A stretch of 64,000 nucleotides of DNA, from NCBI RefSeq assembly GCF_965216415.1, contig NZ_CBDCFU010000002.1. One strand, given 5' to 3'. The notes below the pieces were generated by a model. That model did no database searches and was not told where the DNA came from. It saw only the letters and a list, made by a program, of their open reading frames with translations. The position numbers and the translations under genes are program-made. This DNA is from Marivita sp003149565 (GTDB lineage: Bacteria > Pseudomonadota > Alphaproteobacteria > Rhodobacterales > Rhodobacteraceae). This document shows, one piece after another, positions 8,572-17,795 of the stretch. Every line of letters begins with the position of its first letter. Position 1 is the stretch's first letter.

Positions 8572-9429
8572 TTAGCGCATGATCAGGATTGGAACGCGGC
8601 ACGAGCGGATCATTTCCGTCGTTGTTGATCCAATGATAAAGCTGCGGACACGGCTGTGGCCATAAGCGCCCATGACCAGAATGTCGTGAGGCTCCTGATC
8701 TGTGATCTGGGCGAGCACTTTTTCCGGTTCTCCACTTTGCACTAGGGTCTTTGCCTCAAAGCCACCCGCTTTCAGTGTCGCAATCGCATCGGACAATGAT
8801 TTTTGAATGGCGGGCGTTTCCTTGCCTGCGAATACCAATGTCACAGAAAGACCGGCGAACATCGGGCTGCGCGCGATGTAGTCGATGGCCTTTAACGAGG
8901 ACGGCCCGCCGTCGAAGGCAACAAGTACCGATGTGACTGGCTTGAAGGCGCGGTTCGCGATGAACACCGGTTTGTGGCTTGCCCGGACAATACGTTCGAG
9001 GTTCGAGCCAAGATGTTCCATCGCCAATCCGGCTGCCTCACCTCGCTTGCCGATCACGATCATGTCGCCGGTTTCTTCCTTCGCGGTGATCGTTTCGACA
9101 AGATCACCTTGCCGCAGACGAGTCTCGACCGTGATGTCGGCGTCTTTCTGAATGATGGCCTTGGCGTCTTCGAGAATGGCGCGCCCGTGTTCGTGAGCCA
9201 GCTTGGCACGCGTTGCGTCCAGTTCGGACAACTGCTCAAGCAAGGCTGACCGCGCGCCTAGCCGGATTGCTCCGGACAGGTCCTGCTTTTCCACCGCATC
9301 CCGCCGGCCCATCACATGATAGACCTTGACCTTCCAAGAGTTCCGATCAGCGATCCAAGCCGCATGAAGGCAAACGCTTTCGGCATAAGCTGAGGCGTCC
9401 ACAAGGGCGATGAGAGTGTTTGTTGTCAT
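8572..9429 (-). CDS. tandem universal stress protein (two Usp domains)
   Basis: A 285-residue cytoplasmic protein made of two Usp domains (about 1-150 and 155-285). The second ends in GAYGHSRVRSFIIGSTT, a good match to the ATP-binding G-2x-G-9x-G-S/T motif; the first has IGKRGEAAGLAMEHLGSNLE, a weaker version. It sits 11 nt downstream of a SulP transporter on the same strand, so the two are probably cotranscribed. Usp-SulP pairing is seen in other bacteria and suggests a regulatory or stress link to anion transport; that is inference. Confidence 0.9.
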   Translation of the reverse strand: MTTNTLIALVDASAYAESVCLHAAWIADRNSWKVKVYHVMGRRDAVEKQDLSGAIRLGARSALLEQLSELDATRAKLAHEHGRAILEDAKAIIQKDADITVETRLRQGDLVETITAKEETGDMIVIGKRGEAAGLAMEHLGSNLERIVRASHKPVFIANRAFKPVTSVLVAFDGGPSSLKAIDYIARSPMFAGLSVTLVFAGKETPAIQKSLSDAIATLKAGGFEAKTLVQSGEPEKVLAQITDQEPHDILVMGAYGHSRVRSFIIGSTTTEMIRSCRVPILIMR

Positions 9430-9440
9430 GGTCAGCCTCC

Positions 9441-10931
9441 CTAGTGGCCCAGCAATTCGTTCATGGCGCCGGGTTTGTCATGTATGGCCAACCGGTCGAC
9501 AATGGTTTCCGAGGCCTCGTTCAGACCAATGAGGTCCACCTCGGCACCCTCTCTGCGGAACTTGAGCACAGCCATGTCCAGCGCGGCAACCGACGAAATG
9601 TCCCAGATATGGGCGCGACTAAGATCAATGGTCACCTTCTCCGGGGCTTCTTTGAAGTCAAACGCTTTCATAAAGTCCTCTGACGACGCAAAGAATAGCT
9701 GGCCTTCGATTGTGTAGGTCCGGTGATTGCCATCCGGCGTGATAGACGTTCGAACACGGAACAGCTGCGAGATCTTCCAGGCAAAGAAGATGCCCGACAA
9801 GAGCACACCGACCAAAACGCCAATGGCCAGGTTGTGGGTGTAAATTACAAAGAACACTGTCGCCAGCATCACAATGGATGATGACTTCGGATGGTCGCGC
9901 AGGTTTTTGATCGACGACCACGAGAATGTTCCGATGGACACCATGATCATGATTGCCACCAGCGCCGCCATTGGGATGATCGCAACGATGTCGCCAAGAG
10001 CCACCACGAGGATAAGAAGGAACAGACCGGCCACAAAGCTGGACAAACGTCCGCGACCGCCGGATTTCACGTTGATGATCGACTGACCGATCATCGCGCA
10101 TCCGGCCATGCCCCCGATGAAGCCGGTGGCGGTGTTGGCAAGGCCCTGACCGATGCATTCCTGATTGCGGTTCGACGAGGTGTCGGTGAGATCATCGACA
10201 ATCTGCTGGGTCATAAGGCTTTCCAGCAAGCCAACCACGGCTACAGCGACCGAGTAGGGGAAGATGATCTGCAAGGTCTCGAAGGTCAGTGGAATGTCCG
10301 GGATCAGAAATACCGGAAGTGTGTCCGGCAATTCACCCATATCGCCAACGGTACGCACATCCCACCCCATCAGAACGACGACAGCGGTCAGCACGATGAT
10401 GGTTACCAGCGGCGACGGAACCGCTTTGGTCAGCAGCGGGAAGAGATAGATGATCAACAGCCCGGACGCGACAAGAGCATAGGTCATCATTGGCACCCGG
10501 CTTGGATCAAGTTCAGGAAGCTGCGCCATGAAGATCAGGATCGCCAGAGCGTTAACGAAGCCAGTCATCACGGATTTCGACACGAAGCGCATCACGTAGC
10601 CCAGTTTCAACAGACCCGCACCGATCTGCAAGAGACCGGCAAGCACGGTCGCGGCCAGCAAGTATTGCAGACCGTGATCCTTGACCAGCGTGACCATCAG
10701 AACGGCTGTTGCAGCGGTTGCCGCCGAGATCATGCCCGGGCGGCCGCCAGTAATGGCCGTAATCACGGCGATCGAAAAAGACGCATAAAGCCCGACTTTG
10801 GGATCAACACCCGCAATGATCGAAAACGCGATGGCTTCGGGGATCAACGCCAGTGCTACGACGAGACCGGACAAGAGGTCTCCACGAATATTGTGGACCC
10901 ATTGATGTTTGTACTGTGCAAGTGAGATCAT
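9441..10931 (-). CDS. SulP family inorganic anion transporter with STAS domain
   Basis: A 496-residue inner-membrane transporter with ten or more hydrophobic helices in the first about 370 residues (opening GDLLSGLVVALALIPEAIAFS, the SulP signature) and a C-terminal STAS domain (IDLSRAHIWDISSVAALDMAV). SulP proteins import sulfate or bicarbonate, usually with Na+ or H+; which one is not decided here. I start at the ATG giving MISLAQYKHQW because the 49 upstream residues of the open frame are basic and unlike the family. No clear Shine-Dalgarno is visible. The downstream Usp gene is 11 nt away. Confidence 0.88.
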   Translation of the reverse strand: MISLAQYKHQWVHNIRGDLLSGLVVALALIPEAIAFSIIAGVDPKVGLYASFSIAVITAITGGRPGMISAATAATAVLMVTLVKDHGLQYLLAATVLAGLLQIGAGLLKLGYVMRFVSKSVMTGFVNALAILIFMAQLPELDPSRVPMMTYALVASGLLIIYLFPLLTKAVPSPLVTIIVLTAVVVLMGWDVRTVGDMGELPDTLPVFLIPDIPLTFETLQIIFPYSVAVAVVGLLESLMTQQIVDDLTDTSSNRNQECIGQGLANTATGFIGGMAGCAMIGQSIINVKSGGRGRLSSFVAGLFLLILVVALGDIVAIIPMAALVAIMIMVSIGTFSWSSIKNLRDHPKSSSIVMLATVFFVIYTHNLAIGVLVGVLLSGIFFAWKISQLFRVRTSITPDGNHRTYTIEGQLFFASSEDFMKAFDFKEAPEKVTIDLSRAHIWDISSVAALDMAVLKFRREGAEVDLIGLNEASETIVDRLAIHDKPGAMNELLGH

Positions 10932-11283
10932 GAATGATTTTGCCCGTAGGCCGCGCGACACGCGTGCGGTCTTTGTCAGTCTGTGCGGTTCAGTGGGGTA
11001 CCTTGGGAAGGCCATCCCGTATGGCCGACGAGCGCGTCGCTCGCCTGAATTCACGCCCCTGTAGCCCGGAGTCGTCAAGAAGCCAAGGCATTGCCGGCCT
11101 TCGTCGTCTTAAGAGAGCTGATTTTTGCACCGTATGCATGAAGTTTGGGCCATTGAGAGCTCTCGAAACACTGCGGCTAAGGCCTTTGTGCGTTTTTCGG
11201 GAGCATCCTGCGCGGCACTACGCGTTTTGTGAATGAGCGCAGAGAACTATGTTCTCTCTCAACGTGGAATGAAGGAGGAACTG
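10932..11283. other. divergent intergenic region between the SulP and GST genes
   Basis: About 350 nt without a convincing gene. The open frame on the plus strand here has a composition unlike neighbouring proteins. The stretch must hold both promoters. The only clear structure is a short palindrome near its right end, annotated separately. An AAGGAGGA sequence just before 11284 is the ribosome-binding site of the GST gene. Confidence 0.6.
11241..11257. promoter_or_regulatory. palindrome AGAGAAC-TAT-GTTCTCT upstream of the GST gene
   Basis: A perfect inverted repeat with 7-nt arms and a 3-nt centre, ending 26 nt before the GST start codon. Size and position suit a dimeric repressor operator or an RNA hairpin near the ribosome-binding site. 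No regulator gene is adjacent. Confidence 0.4.
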
Positions 11284-12273
11284 ATGGGTTTGCTGGTCGA
11301 TGGTGTTTGGAAGGACCAATGGTTCGACACCAAGAGCACAGGTGGTGCGTTCAAGCGCAGTACATCCAAGTATCGCAATTGGATCACTGCAGACGGCAGC
11401 GCCGGTCCGGAGGGGGAAGGCGGTTTCGCTGCTGAATCCGGACGATATCACCTCTATGTCAGCCTAGCGTGTCCTTGGGCGCACCGAACCCTGATCTTTC
11501 GCTCGATCAAAGGTCTGACCGATCATATCGGCGTCTCTGTGGTGCACCCGGATATGTTGGGCGACGGCTGGAGCTTTGACGCCGACTTTCCCGGCGCAAC
11601 CGGCGACAAGCTGTACGATCTGCCGTTTGCGCGCGACATTTATCTCAAGGCTGATCCCAAGGCGTCAGGTCGTGTCACAGTGCCGATCCTGTGGGACAAA
11701 GAGCGTGAAACCATTGTGTCGAACGAAAGCTCCGAGATCATTCGCATGTTCAACTCGGCTTTCAACCAGATCACCGGCAATTCTGACGATTACTGGCCGG
11801 AGCCTCTGCGAGACGAGATTGAAGAGGTCAATGCCCGCGTCTACGACACTGTGAATAACGGCGTCTACAAGTCAGGTTTCGCGACCACACAAGACGCGTA
11901 TGATGCCGCCGTCGTGCCCCTGTTCGACAGCCTCGACTGGTTGGAAGACCGTCTTTCACAGCAGCGCTATCTAGTCGGAAATCAGATCACCGAGGCGGAT
12001 TGGCGTCTGTTCACCACTTTGGTCCGGTTCGACTCGGTGTATCACCTGCATTTCAAATGCAATCGCCGCCGGATCATCGACTATCCGAACCTGTGGGCCT
12101 ACACCCGAGAACTTTATCAGAAGCCCGGGGTATCGGAGACCGTCAATTTCGATCACATCGTTCGGCACTATCACTACAGCCACGAAACCATCAATCCGCA
12201 TCGGATTATTCCGATCAATCCCGTTCTGGATTTCGATGCGCCGCATCATCGAGCTCAGTTGGCTGCGGCCTAG
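11284..12273 (+). CDS. Xi-class glutathione S-transferase (glutathionyl-hydroquinone reductase-like)
   Basis: A 329-residue protein of the Omega/Xi GST type (YqjG/PcpF/ECM4 family), which uses an active-site Cys to reduce glutathionyl-hydroquinones. The thioredoxin-like domain carries the diagnostic CPWAHR motif (about residues 68-73), and the helical C-terminal domain follows from about residue 160, including the family's LFTTLVRFDSVYHLHFKCN stretch. The start was chosen because AAGGAGGA lies 8 nt before this ATG; an in-frame upstream ATG lacks one. It is convergent with the receiver gene, with a 4-nt overlap of stop codons. Confidence 0.9.
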   Translation: MGLLVDGVWKDQWFDTKSTGGAFKRSTSKYRNWITADGSAGPEGEGGFAAESGRYHLYVSLACPWAHRTLIFRSIKGLTDHIGVSVVHPDMLGDGWSFDADFPGATGDKLYDLPFARDIYLKADPKASGRVTVPILWDKERETIVSNESSEIIRMFNSAFNQITGNSDDYWPEPLRDEIEEVNARVYDTVNNGVYKSGFATTQDAYDAAVVPLFDSLDWLEDRLSQQRYLVGNQITEADWRLFTTLVRFDSVYHLHFKCNRRRIIDYPNLWAYTRELYQKPGVSETVNFDHIVRHYHYSHETINPHRIIPINPVLDFDAPHHRAQLAAA

Positions 12274-12632
12274 ACGGGTTTAGCATAATGCTCGACCATC
12301 GCAGCCAAGTCGTCCGGCTGGGTCGCGCTGGGAACAAAGGCACAGGCGTTTGAACACAGCTGAAAGATTGATCCGTCTGAAAAGAAGCTCGTGTTCGAGA
12401 CAAAAATCACGCCTGCATCAGGGTGGCGGAAGCTGGCGTAGTCCGCCACTGCAAAAGCGCTGCCGTCATCCAATACAACATCAAGAATGATGATCGGGTA
12501 AAACTGCTCCTGCAGCAGATCGACGGCGCTTTCCTGATCATGAACGACATCGACCACGTGCCCATGCCGGTGCAGATGGCGCTGCCAAATGTCGCCAAGT
12601 GTGGCGTTGTTCTGGACGATCAGCACATTCAT
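12270..12632 (-). CDS. stand-alone receiver domain protein, degenerate
   Basis: A 120-residue CheY-like receiver without an output domain. The beta-alpha order is clear (MNVLIV..., IIILDVVLDDG, GVIFVSNTS). The phospho-acceptor position is Asp51, but the acidic pair that binds Mg2+ is replaced by Asn (VQNN, residues 6-9), and the conserved Lys near the end of beta5 is absent (CAFVPSA). Normal phosphotransfer is therefore doubtful. An earlier in-frame ATG exists, but MNVLIV is where receiver domains begin. No partner histidine kinase is nearby. An AT-rich stretch upstream (12690-12720) probably holds its promoter. Confidence 0.75.
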   Translation of the reverse strand: MNVLIVQNNATLGDIWQRHLHRHGHVVDVVHDQESAVDLLQEQFYPIIILDVVLDDGSAFAVADYASFRHPDAGVIFVSNTSFFSDGSIFQLCSNACAFVPSATQPDDLAAMVEHYAKPV

Positions 12633-12806
12633 TGGGGACAACAGGGCTTTCACTTCTTTGAGCGCATACCAGGAGAGTCGGCTGTTATTAGATAACAAAG
12701 GGTTAATTATTGAGTAAAGAATATGCAGAAGTCGTAAAGGTGAGCGGAAGATGGCCGATCGGAGTCCGTTCTGACGGCTCTCGGTTTGCAGGACTTGAAT
12801 GCCTAT

Positions 12807-13163
12807 TCAAGGCCGCGTCGGAAACCTGTCGCCCGCCTCTGTGATGACAATCAACCGGTCCGTTTCGTCAAACACATATAAATCGCAGCGCGAAGCGCCG
12901 GTAACGAACTCAATGCAGATGGTGCTGTCCGTCATGACGGTGAAGTATCCGTATCCCGTACCGCCATTGTTGGCGTAGGTGTAGGTATAGCGCCCATCTT
13001 CGTAAAACCGTGATTGCCCATCGTCGTAAAACGTGATGGTTCCGCCCCGAAGCAATGCATCCAGCGCTGCCTGCTGCAACAGCCGATCGGTCTCACGGGG
13101 GACTGCTTGCTGCGCACACAGGTTTACCGGGATCAGAGCAAAGGCGAGGGCAAATCGGATCAT
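12807..13163 (-). CDS. small secreted protein of unknown function
   Basis: A 118-residue protein with a convincing Sec signal peptide (MIRFALAFALIPVNLCAQQA; cleavage around residues 17-20). The mature part is rich in aromatic and acidic residues, with repeated beta-strand-like elements (TITFYDDGQSRFYEDGRYTYTY) and two Cys that could form a disulfide in the periplasm (TICIEF, SRCDLY). I do not recognise a family. It lies 42 nt upstream of the smc stop on the same strand direction, with 174 nt to the receiver gene. Confidence 0.6.
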   Translation of the reverse strand: MIRFALAFALIPVNLCAQQAVPRETDRLLQQAALDALLRGGTITFYDDGQSRFYEDGRYTYTYANNGGTGYGYFTVMTDSTICIEFVTGASRCDLYVFDETDRLIVITEAGDRFPTRP

Positions 13164-13205
13164 GCTTTAACCTTAACCGCAGGGTCAGGAATCGCGCAGA
13201 CACGA

Positions 13206-16200
13206 TTACGCGACCAAGCGCTCCGCCTTTTTAAGGTCAACAGAGACAAGCTGACTGACACCCTGTTCCTGCATGGTGACCCCAAACAAGCGGTCCATGC
13301 GTGACATGGTGACGGCGTGGTGCGTAATGATCAGGAAGCGGGTCTCGGTGCGGCGGCACATTTCGTCGAGCAGATCACAGAAGCGTGTAACGTTTGCATC
13401 GTCCAGAGGCGCGTCGACCTCGTCCAACACGCAGATTGGTGCAGGGTTGGCGAGGAATACCGCAAAGATCAGCGCCAAAGCTGTGAGAGTCTGTTCCCCA
13501 CCAGAAAGCAGCGACAGTGTTGATAGCTTTTTACCCGGTGGCTGGCACATGATCTCCAGTCCTGCCTCCAGAGGATCATCGCTCTCAACCATCACGAGAT
13601 TTGCTTCGCCGCCACCAAATAGGTGAGTGAAGAGCAAGCTGAAATTGCTGTTGACCTGTTCGAACGCGGTGAGCAGTCGTTCCCGTCCCTCTCGGTTCAG
13701 GCTGGAAATGCCCGAGCGGAGCGTCTTAATGGCCTCTTCGAGGTCCTGTTTTTCGGTCAGCAACGTGTCGTGCTCTTCCTGAACCTCGCGCGCGTCTTCC
13801 TCGGCGCGCAAGTTCACGGCTCCCAGTGCATCGCGCTGACGTTTTAGCCGGTTCACATCGCCTTCTATGGCCTCGGCCCGCGGCAGGTTTTCAGGATCGG
13901 CGCCCAGCTTATGCAACAGGTTCGTGGGACTTGTTTCCTGCTCTTCCGCGATGCGCTCAGCGGCAGCATTCACAGCGTCCCGCGCTGCTTCGGCGCGGGC
14001 TTCGGAGCGAGCACGCGCCTCCCTCGCTTCCGATGCTTTGCGTTCTGCATCGCGCTCCGATTGATCGGCTTCGCGCAAAGCCGCCTCTCCGGTCGATAGC
14101 GCATCATCGGCTGCTGCTTTGCGCGCCTCCGCCTGTGCGATTTCATGCCCGAGAGTGTCGCGTTGGGCCGCAAGCTCGGCAGGGCGGTCTGACGCCTCTT
14201 CAAGTTCTTTCTGTGCTGCTGTCCGCCGTTCTGCGAGTTCCGCACTGCGTTTCTCTGCGGTTTCGAGACGATGGCGCCAGCCACTGAGCTCTTTCGTGAC
14301 CTGCTGTGAGCGTGCTTTGCGTGCATCGCCTTCGCGGCGCAATTCGTCCTGTGCTGACCGCCGCGCCATCATGGTCATCCGGGCCGCTTCGACCGTCATT
14401 TTGAGGTCTTCGACCTCTGCGCGCGCAGTGTCCAGATCCTCCAGATCCGCCACTGCGCGTTGGGCTTCGCCCAATTGGGCGCGCGCCCGGGTCGCTTCGT
14501 CCTCGTGGCGCTTCACGGCAAGGGACAGGCTTTCAAGCTTGCCTTCGGCCATGTCGCGGTCAGCTTCAGCGCGGCTGAGTTTGCGCGCAGCGTCAGTCAC
14601 CGAGGCATCGGCATCCCGCCGTGCCTGACGCGCCGCCTTCTCGGCCTGTGTGAGTTCTGCCAAACGCTGTGTCAGGCTTTCATGTGCCGCGCGTGCTCCG
14701 TCGACACGGGCCGAGGCTCGAGCTGTCTCCTGCTTCAGCGCTTCCAGACGGTTGAGCTGTTCCAGACGCAACGCTGCGGCCGAAGGCGCATCCTCGGCCC
14801 AGGCGCGATATCCGTCCCAGCGCCAGAGATCGCCTTCGAGACTGACAAGGCGCTGACCTGGCTTGAGCAGCGGTTGCAGTCGTGCCGCATCATCAGAATC
14901 AGCGAGGCCGATTTGTGACATCCGTCGTGCCAGCACTTCAGGCACCGAGACGTGATTGGTCAGCGGTGTGATCCCCTCTGGCAGCGGCTGGTTGCTGTCG
15001 TAGGGCGGGAGGGCGGTCCAACCAGTTGGGCCGTCGCCGTCAACTTCCGGTGCGCGTAGATCGTCAGCCAAGGCTGCACCCAGCGCTTTCTCAAAACCTT
15101 GCTCGACCTGCAAACGGTCGAGGATTTGACCACCCTCGGCGGTATCCCTGTCCAGCAGTCGGGCCAGCGCGGTTGTCTCTGCGCTCAGCGCGCTCATTTC
15201 GCCTTCGGCTTCTGATCGCTCTGCCCGCGCATCGGCTTCGCGGCTCTGCGTTTCCGCGCGGGCGGCTTCTGCTTCGGTCAGCACCTGATCCGCACGTTCC
15301 GCCAGATCGCGGGCGGCTGTCTGCTCTGTCTCTGCGGCGGCAGCAGCGTCCTTTGCCCGAGCCAGGCTGTCCTTCGCGGCAACGACGGCGTCGCGCGCGC
15401 GCGAAGCGTCCGCCTCGTTTCGATCGAGGGTCTTTTGGCTGTCGGACAAGAGCCGGTGTGCCGACTGGTGGCGAGCGGCAAGGCGCGCAACATCTTCGGT
15501 TTTCTGGCTCAGATCCGCCTCTCGCGATTGAAGCACAGCACCGGCGTCGCGGGCCGCCTCGATGGCTGCCGCAAGCTTTTCATCGTGTCCCTCGGCGGCC
15601 TTGGAAAGCTCTTTGGCCTCCCATTCCAACTGCTGGATCGTCTCGCCGGCATCGCGGTTCAACCCGCTTTCCCGTTCCATATCCTTTGTCATCTGATCGA
15701 TGCGGCGGGTCAGGGTCTCGATGGTTTCCTCGGCGCGGCGTTCCTGCTCGGTCAATGTGTCGCGCTGAAGCGTCAGGCGCTGCACGATGGCTGCTGCAAT
15801 GGCCGCTTCCTCTCGCAGGGGCGGCAAGGCAGCATCTGCCGCCTCGCGCGCCTTTGTGGCCTCACGTGCGGCCGTTTCTGCCTTTGCGGCTTCCGTTGTA
15901 CGTTCGCGCAGATGGGCATCCGCTTCGGCGCGGGCCATGTCGGCATCTTTCCAGCGCCGATAAAGCAGCAATCCCTCTGCATGGCGCAACGCTTCGCCAA
16001 TGGCGCGATAACGCGCGGCCTGACGGGCCTGCCGCGCCAGCTGTGCCAGCTGTGCGGCCAATTGTTCGATCACGTCATCGACACGCAGTAGGTTGGCCTC
16101 GGTGTTCTTAAGCTTCAACTCCGCTTCGTGTCGCCGCTGGTAGAGGCCTGAAATGCCAGCCGCTTCTTCCAGAATGCGGCGGCGGTTCTTTGGCTTGGCG

Positions 16201-16661
16201 TTGATCAGTTCGCTGATCTGGCCCTGTCGCACCAGCGCGGGCGAATGCGCGCCTGTCGAGGCGTCTGCAAACAGCATCTGGACATCGCGCGCGCGCACAT
16301 CTTTACCGTTGACCTTGTAGGCGCTGCCGACATCGCGGGTGATGCGACGGACGATGTCGATCTGGTCCTGATCATTGAAGCCAGCAGGTGCAAGGCGGTC
16401 GCTGTTTTCGATTTGGATCGACACTTCGGCAAAGTTCCGGGCAGGGCGCGTGGCGGCGCCTGCGAAGATCACGTCTTCCATCCCGCCGCCGCGCATCGCG
16501 GTAGGGCGATTTTCCCCCATGACCCAGCGCAGTGCTTCGAGAAGGTTGGATTTTCCACATCCGTTCGGCCCCACAACGCCGGTCAAACCATCCGCAATGA
16601 TCAGATCGGTGGGGTCAACGAAGCTTTTGAAGCCCGTCAGACGGAGTTTGGAAAAGCGCAC
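13206..16661 (-). CDS. smc: chromosome segregation protein SMC
   Basis: An 1151-residue condensin subunit that organises and segregates the chromosome. The N-terminal head has Walker A GPNGCGKSN (about 32-40), then two long coiled coils rich in Ala, Glu and Arg surround a hinge (about 510-640, around WTALPPYDSN). The C-terminal head has the signature LSGGEQTLTALALIF and Walker B VLDEVDAPLDDANV. Length and order match bacterial SMC. ScpA/ScpB are not in the window. A perfect DnaA-box sequence lies about 100 nt upstream of its start. Confidence 0.97.
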   Translation of the reverse strand: MRFSKLRLTGFKSFVDPTDLIIADGLTGVVGPNGCGKSNLLEALRWVMGENRPTAMRGGGMEDVIFAGAATRPARNFAEVSIQIENSDRLAPAGFNDQDQIDIVRRITRDVGSAYKVNGKDVRARDVQMLFADASTGAHSPALVRQGQISELINAKPKNRRRILEEAAGISGLYQRRHEAELKLKNTEANLLRVDDVIEQLAAQLAQLARQARQAARYRAIGEALRHAEGLLLYRRWKDADMARAEADAHLRERTTEAAKAETAAREATKAREAADAALPPLREEAAIAAAIVQRLTLQRDTLTEQERRAEETIETLTRRIDQMTKDMERESGLNRDAGETIQQLEWEAKELSKAAEGHDEKLAAAIEAARDAGAVLQSREADLSQKTEDVARLAARHQSAHRLLSDSQKTLDRNEADASRARDAVVAAKDSLARAKDAAAAAETEQTAARDLAERADQVLTEAEAARAETQSREADARAERSEAEGEMSALSAETTALARLLDRDTAEGGQILDRLQVEQGFEKALGAALADDLRAPEVDGDGPTGWTALPPYDSNQPLPEGITPLTNHVSVPEVLARRMSQIGLADSDDAARLQPLLKPGQRLVSLEGDLWRWDGYRAWAEDAPSAAALRLEQLNRLEALKQETARASARVDGARAAHESLTQRLAELTQAEKAARQARRDADASVTDAARKLSRAEADRDMAEGKLESLSLAVKRHEDEATRARAQLGEAQRAVADLEDLDTARAEVEDLKMTVEAARMTMMARRSAQDELRREGDARKARSQQVTKELSGWRHRLETAEKRSAELAERRTAAQKELEEASDRPAELAAQRDTLGHEIAQAEARKAAADDALSTGEAALREADQSERDAERKASEAREARARSEARAEAARDAVNAAAERIAEEQETSPTNLLHKLGADPENLPRAEAIEGDVNRLKRQRDALGAVNLRAEEDAREVQEEHDTLLTEKQDLEEAIKTLRSGISSLNREGRERLLTAFEQVNSNFSLLFTHLFGGGEANLVMVESDDPLEAGLEIMCQPPGKKLSTLSLLSGGEQTLTALALIFAVFLANPAPICVLDEVDAPLDDANVTRFCDLLDEMCRRTETRFLIITHHAVTMSRMDRLFGVTMQEQGVSQLVSVDLKKAERLVA

Positions 16662-16968
16662 CTGTAAAGCCTGCCTGATTCCCGTTTTGAAGGGCAGTGT
16701 GTGGCTGGCTTTGGCGCTGAGTCAACGATTTGGTTCCGCATGTGGTGAGCATGCTCGATTTATCCACAAGATATTGCGGTTTGTGGTGGCCGTTTAAGAG
16801 AAACCTCGGCACTCGATCAGCTGTGACCGGCATCGCCATCGTGGCGCAGCTCGTCGGCATCGCGCTGGTCTTGCGCCTCAATCGTCAGCATTTTGCCCGC
16901 CGGGCTGTTCCGGCCTGCGCGGTGCCCGCCGAATAAGTGCGGCCTACAAGAAGGTCAGTAAGCCCGGA
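16662..16968. other. intergenic region upstream of smc with a DnaA-box-like 9-mer
   Basis: About 300 nt between the smc start and the end of the aldolase gene. No reading frame here looks like a gene: one plus-strand frame of 68 codons has no ribosome-binding site and no recognisable protein. The sequence TTATCCACA, the consensus DnaA box, is at 16760-16768. A hairpin (AGCCCGGA ... TCCGGGCT, 16961-16984) straddles the aldolase stop but lacks a T-run on the correct side. Confidence 0.5.
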
Positions 16969-17745
16969 TCAGGTGGTCCGGGCTTTCCATGTCTTTGCAA
17001 GGTCCCGCATCGCATTGACCAAGAGCAAGACATCGGCGCCGAGGCCCACAAAGTTGGCACCTGCGTCAAGGTCTTGCTGGATCAGTTTTGGGTCACCATC
17101 AATGATACCGGCAGCCTTTCCGGTTGCTCGAATCCGGCGCAGTCCGTCTTCTACAGCAACTCGTACCTCTGGGTGTGCGACATCGGAGAGATGTCCCATA
17201 TCAGCGCAAAGGTCAGCGGGGCCGATAAAGACTCCATCAATGCCATCCACTGAGCAGATTTCTTCCAGGGCATTCATTGCTGCGACACTTTCAGCCTGAA
17301 CAATAAGACAAATCTCATTTTCAGAAGTTTCCAAATAATCGGGAATGTTGTTGAAGTTCGATGCGCGTCCCAGAATGTAACCGACCCCACGAATGCCTTT
17401 GGGCGGAAAGCGTGTCGCCTGAACGATGGCGCGCGCCTCATCTGCCGAGTTGACCATCGGGCACAGAAGTGACTGCGCGCCGAGGTCGAGCACCTGCTTG
17501 ATCAGCGTGGGGTCGTTGTTGGGCAGCCGCACCACGGGCGAGACGTTATGGCCCGAGAGCGCCATGAGCTGTTCATGTATCGTCGCCAGAGTGTTTGGGC
17601 CATGCTCCCCATCAATCAAGAGCCAATCGAATCCGGTAGCGGCGGCAATCTCTGCGGCATAGCCTGACCCTAGGCTGAGCCAGAGGCCAAACAGAGGTGT
17701 GTCCAATGCAAGAGCGGCTTTGAGCGGATTGTGGGGGGCTGGCAT
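16969..17745 (-). CDS. HpcH/HpaI family aldolase
   Basis: A 258-residue class II, metal-dependent aldolase of the HpaI/GarL type, which cleaves 2-keto-4-hydroxy acids to pyruvate and an aldehyde. Signature segments are DWLLIDGEHGPN (about 40-51), VVRLPNNDPTLIKQVLDLGAQ, the metal-binding Glu in IVQAESVAAMNAL, and GVFIGPADLCADMG. The ATG was preferred over a GTG two codons upstream because AAGGA is better spaced for it. The true substrate cannot be deduced; no catabolic neighbours are present. Confidence 0.88.
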   Translation of the reverse strand: MPAPHNPLKAALALDTPLFGLWLSLGSGYAAEIAAATGFDWLLIDGEHGPNTLATIHEQLMALSGHNVSPVVRLPNNDPTLIKQVLDLGAQSLLCPMVNSADEARAIVQATRFPPKGIRGVGYILGRASNFNNIPDYLETSENEICLIVQAESVAAMNALEEICSVDGIDGVFIGPADLCADMGHLSDVAHPEVRVAVEDGLRRIRATGKAAGIIDGDPKLIQQDLDAGANFVGLGADVLLLVNAMRDLAKTWKARTT

Positions 17746-17795
17746 AAACACTTCCTTTTTTGCGGATCAGATACCAAGACCCGCAGCAAGACAAG

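Noticed and set aside
9891..10925. A 344-codon plus-strand frame opposite the SulP gene
   Set aside because: The protein is His-, Gln- and Asp-rich and antisense to a clear transporter.
15026..16111. A 361-codon plus-strand frame inside smc
   Set aside because: Composition is Arg/Pro/Ser-rich with no family features; it is opposite the smc coiled-coil region, which generates long antisense frames.
16730..16936. A 68-codon plus-strand frame upstream of smc with one hydrophobic segment
   Set aside because: There is no ribosome-binding site and no similarity I recognise; the region is better explained as promoter DNA.
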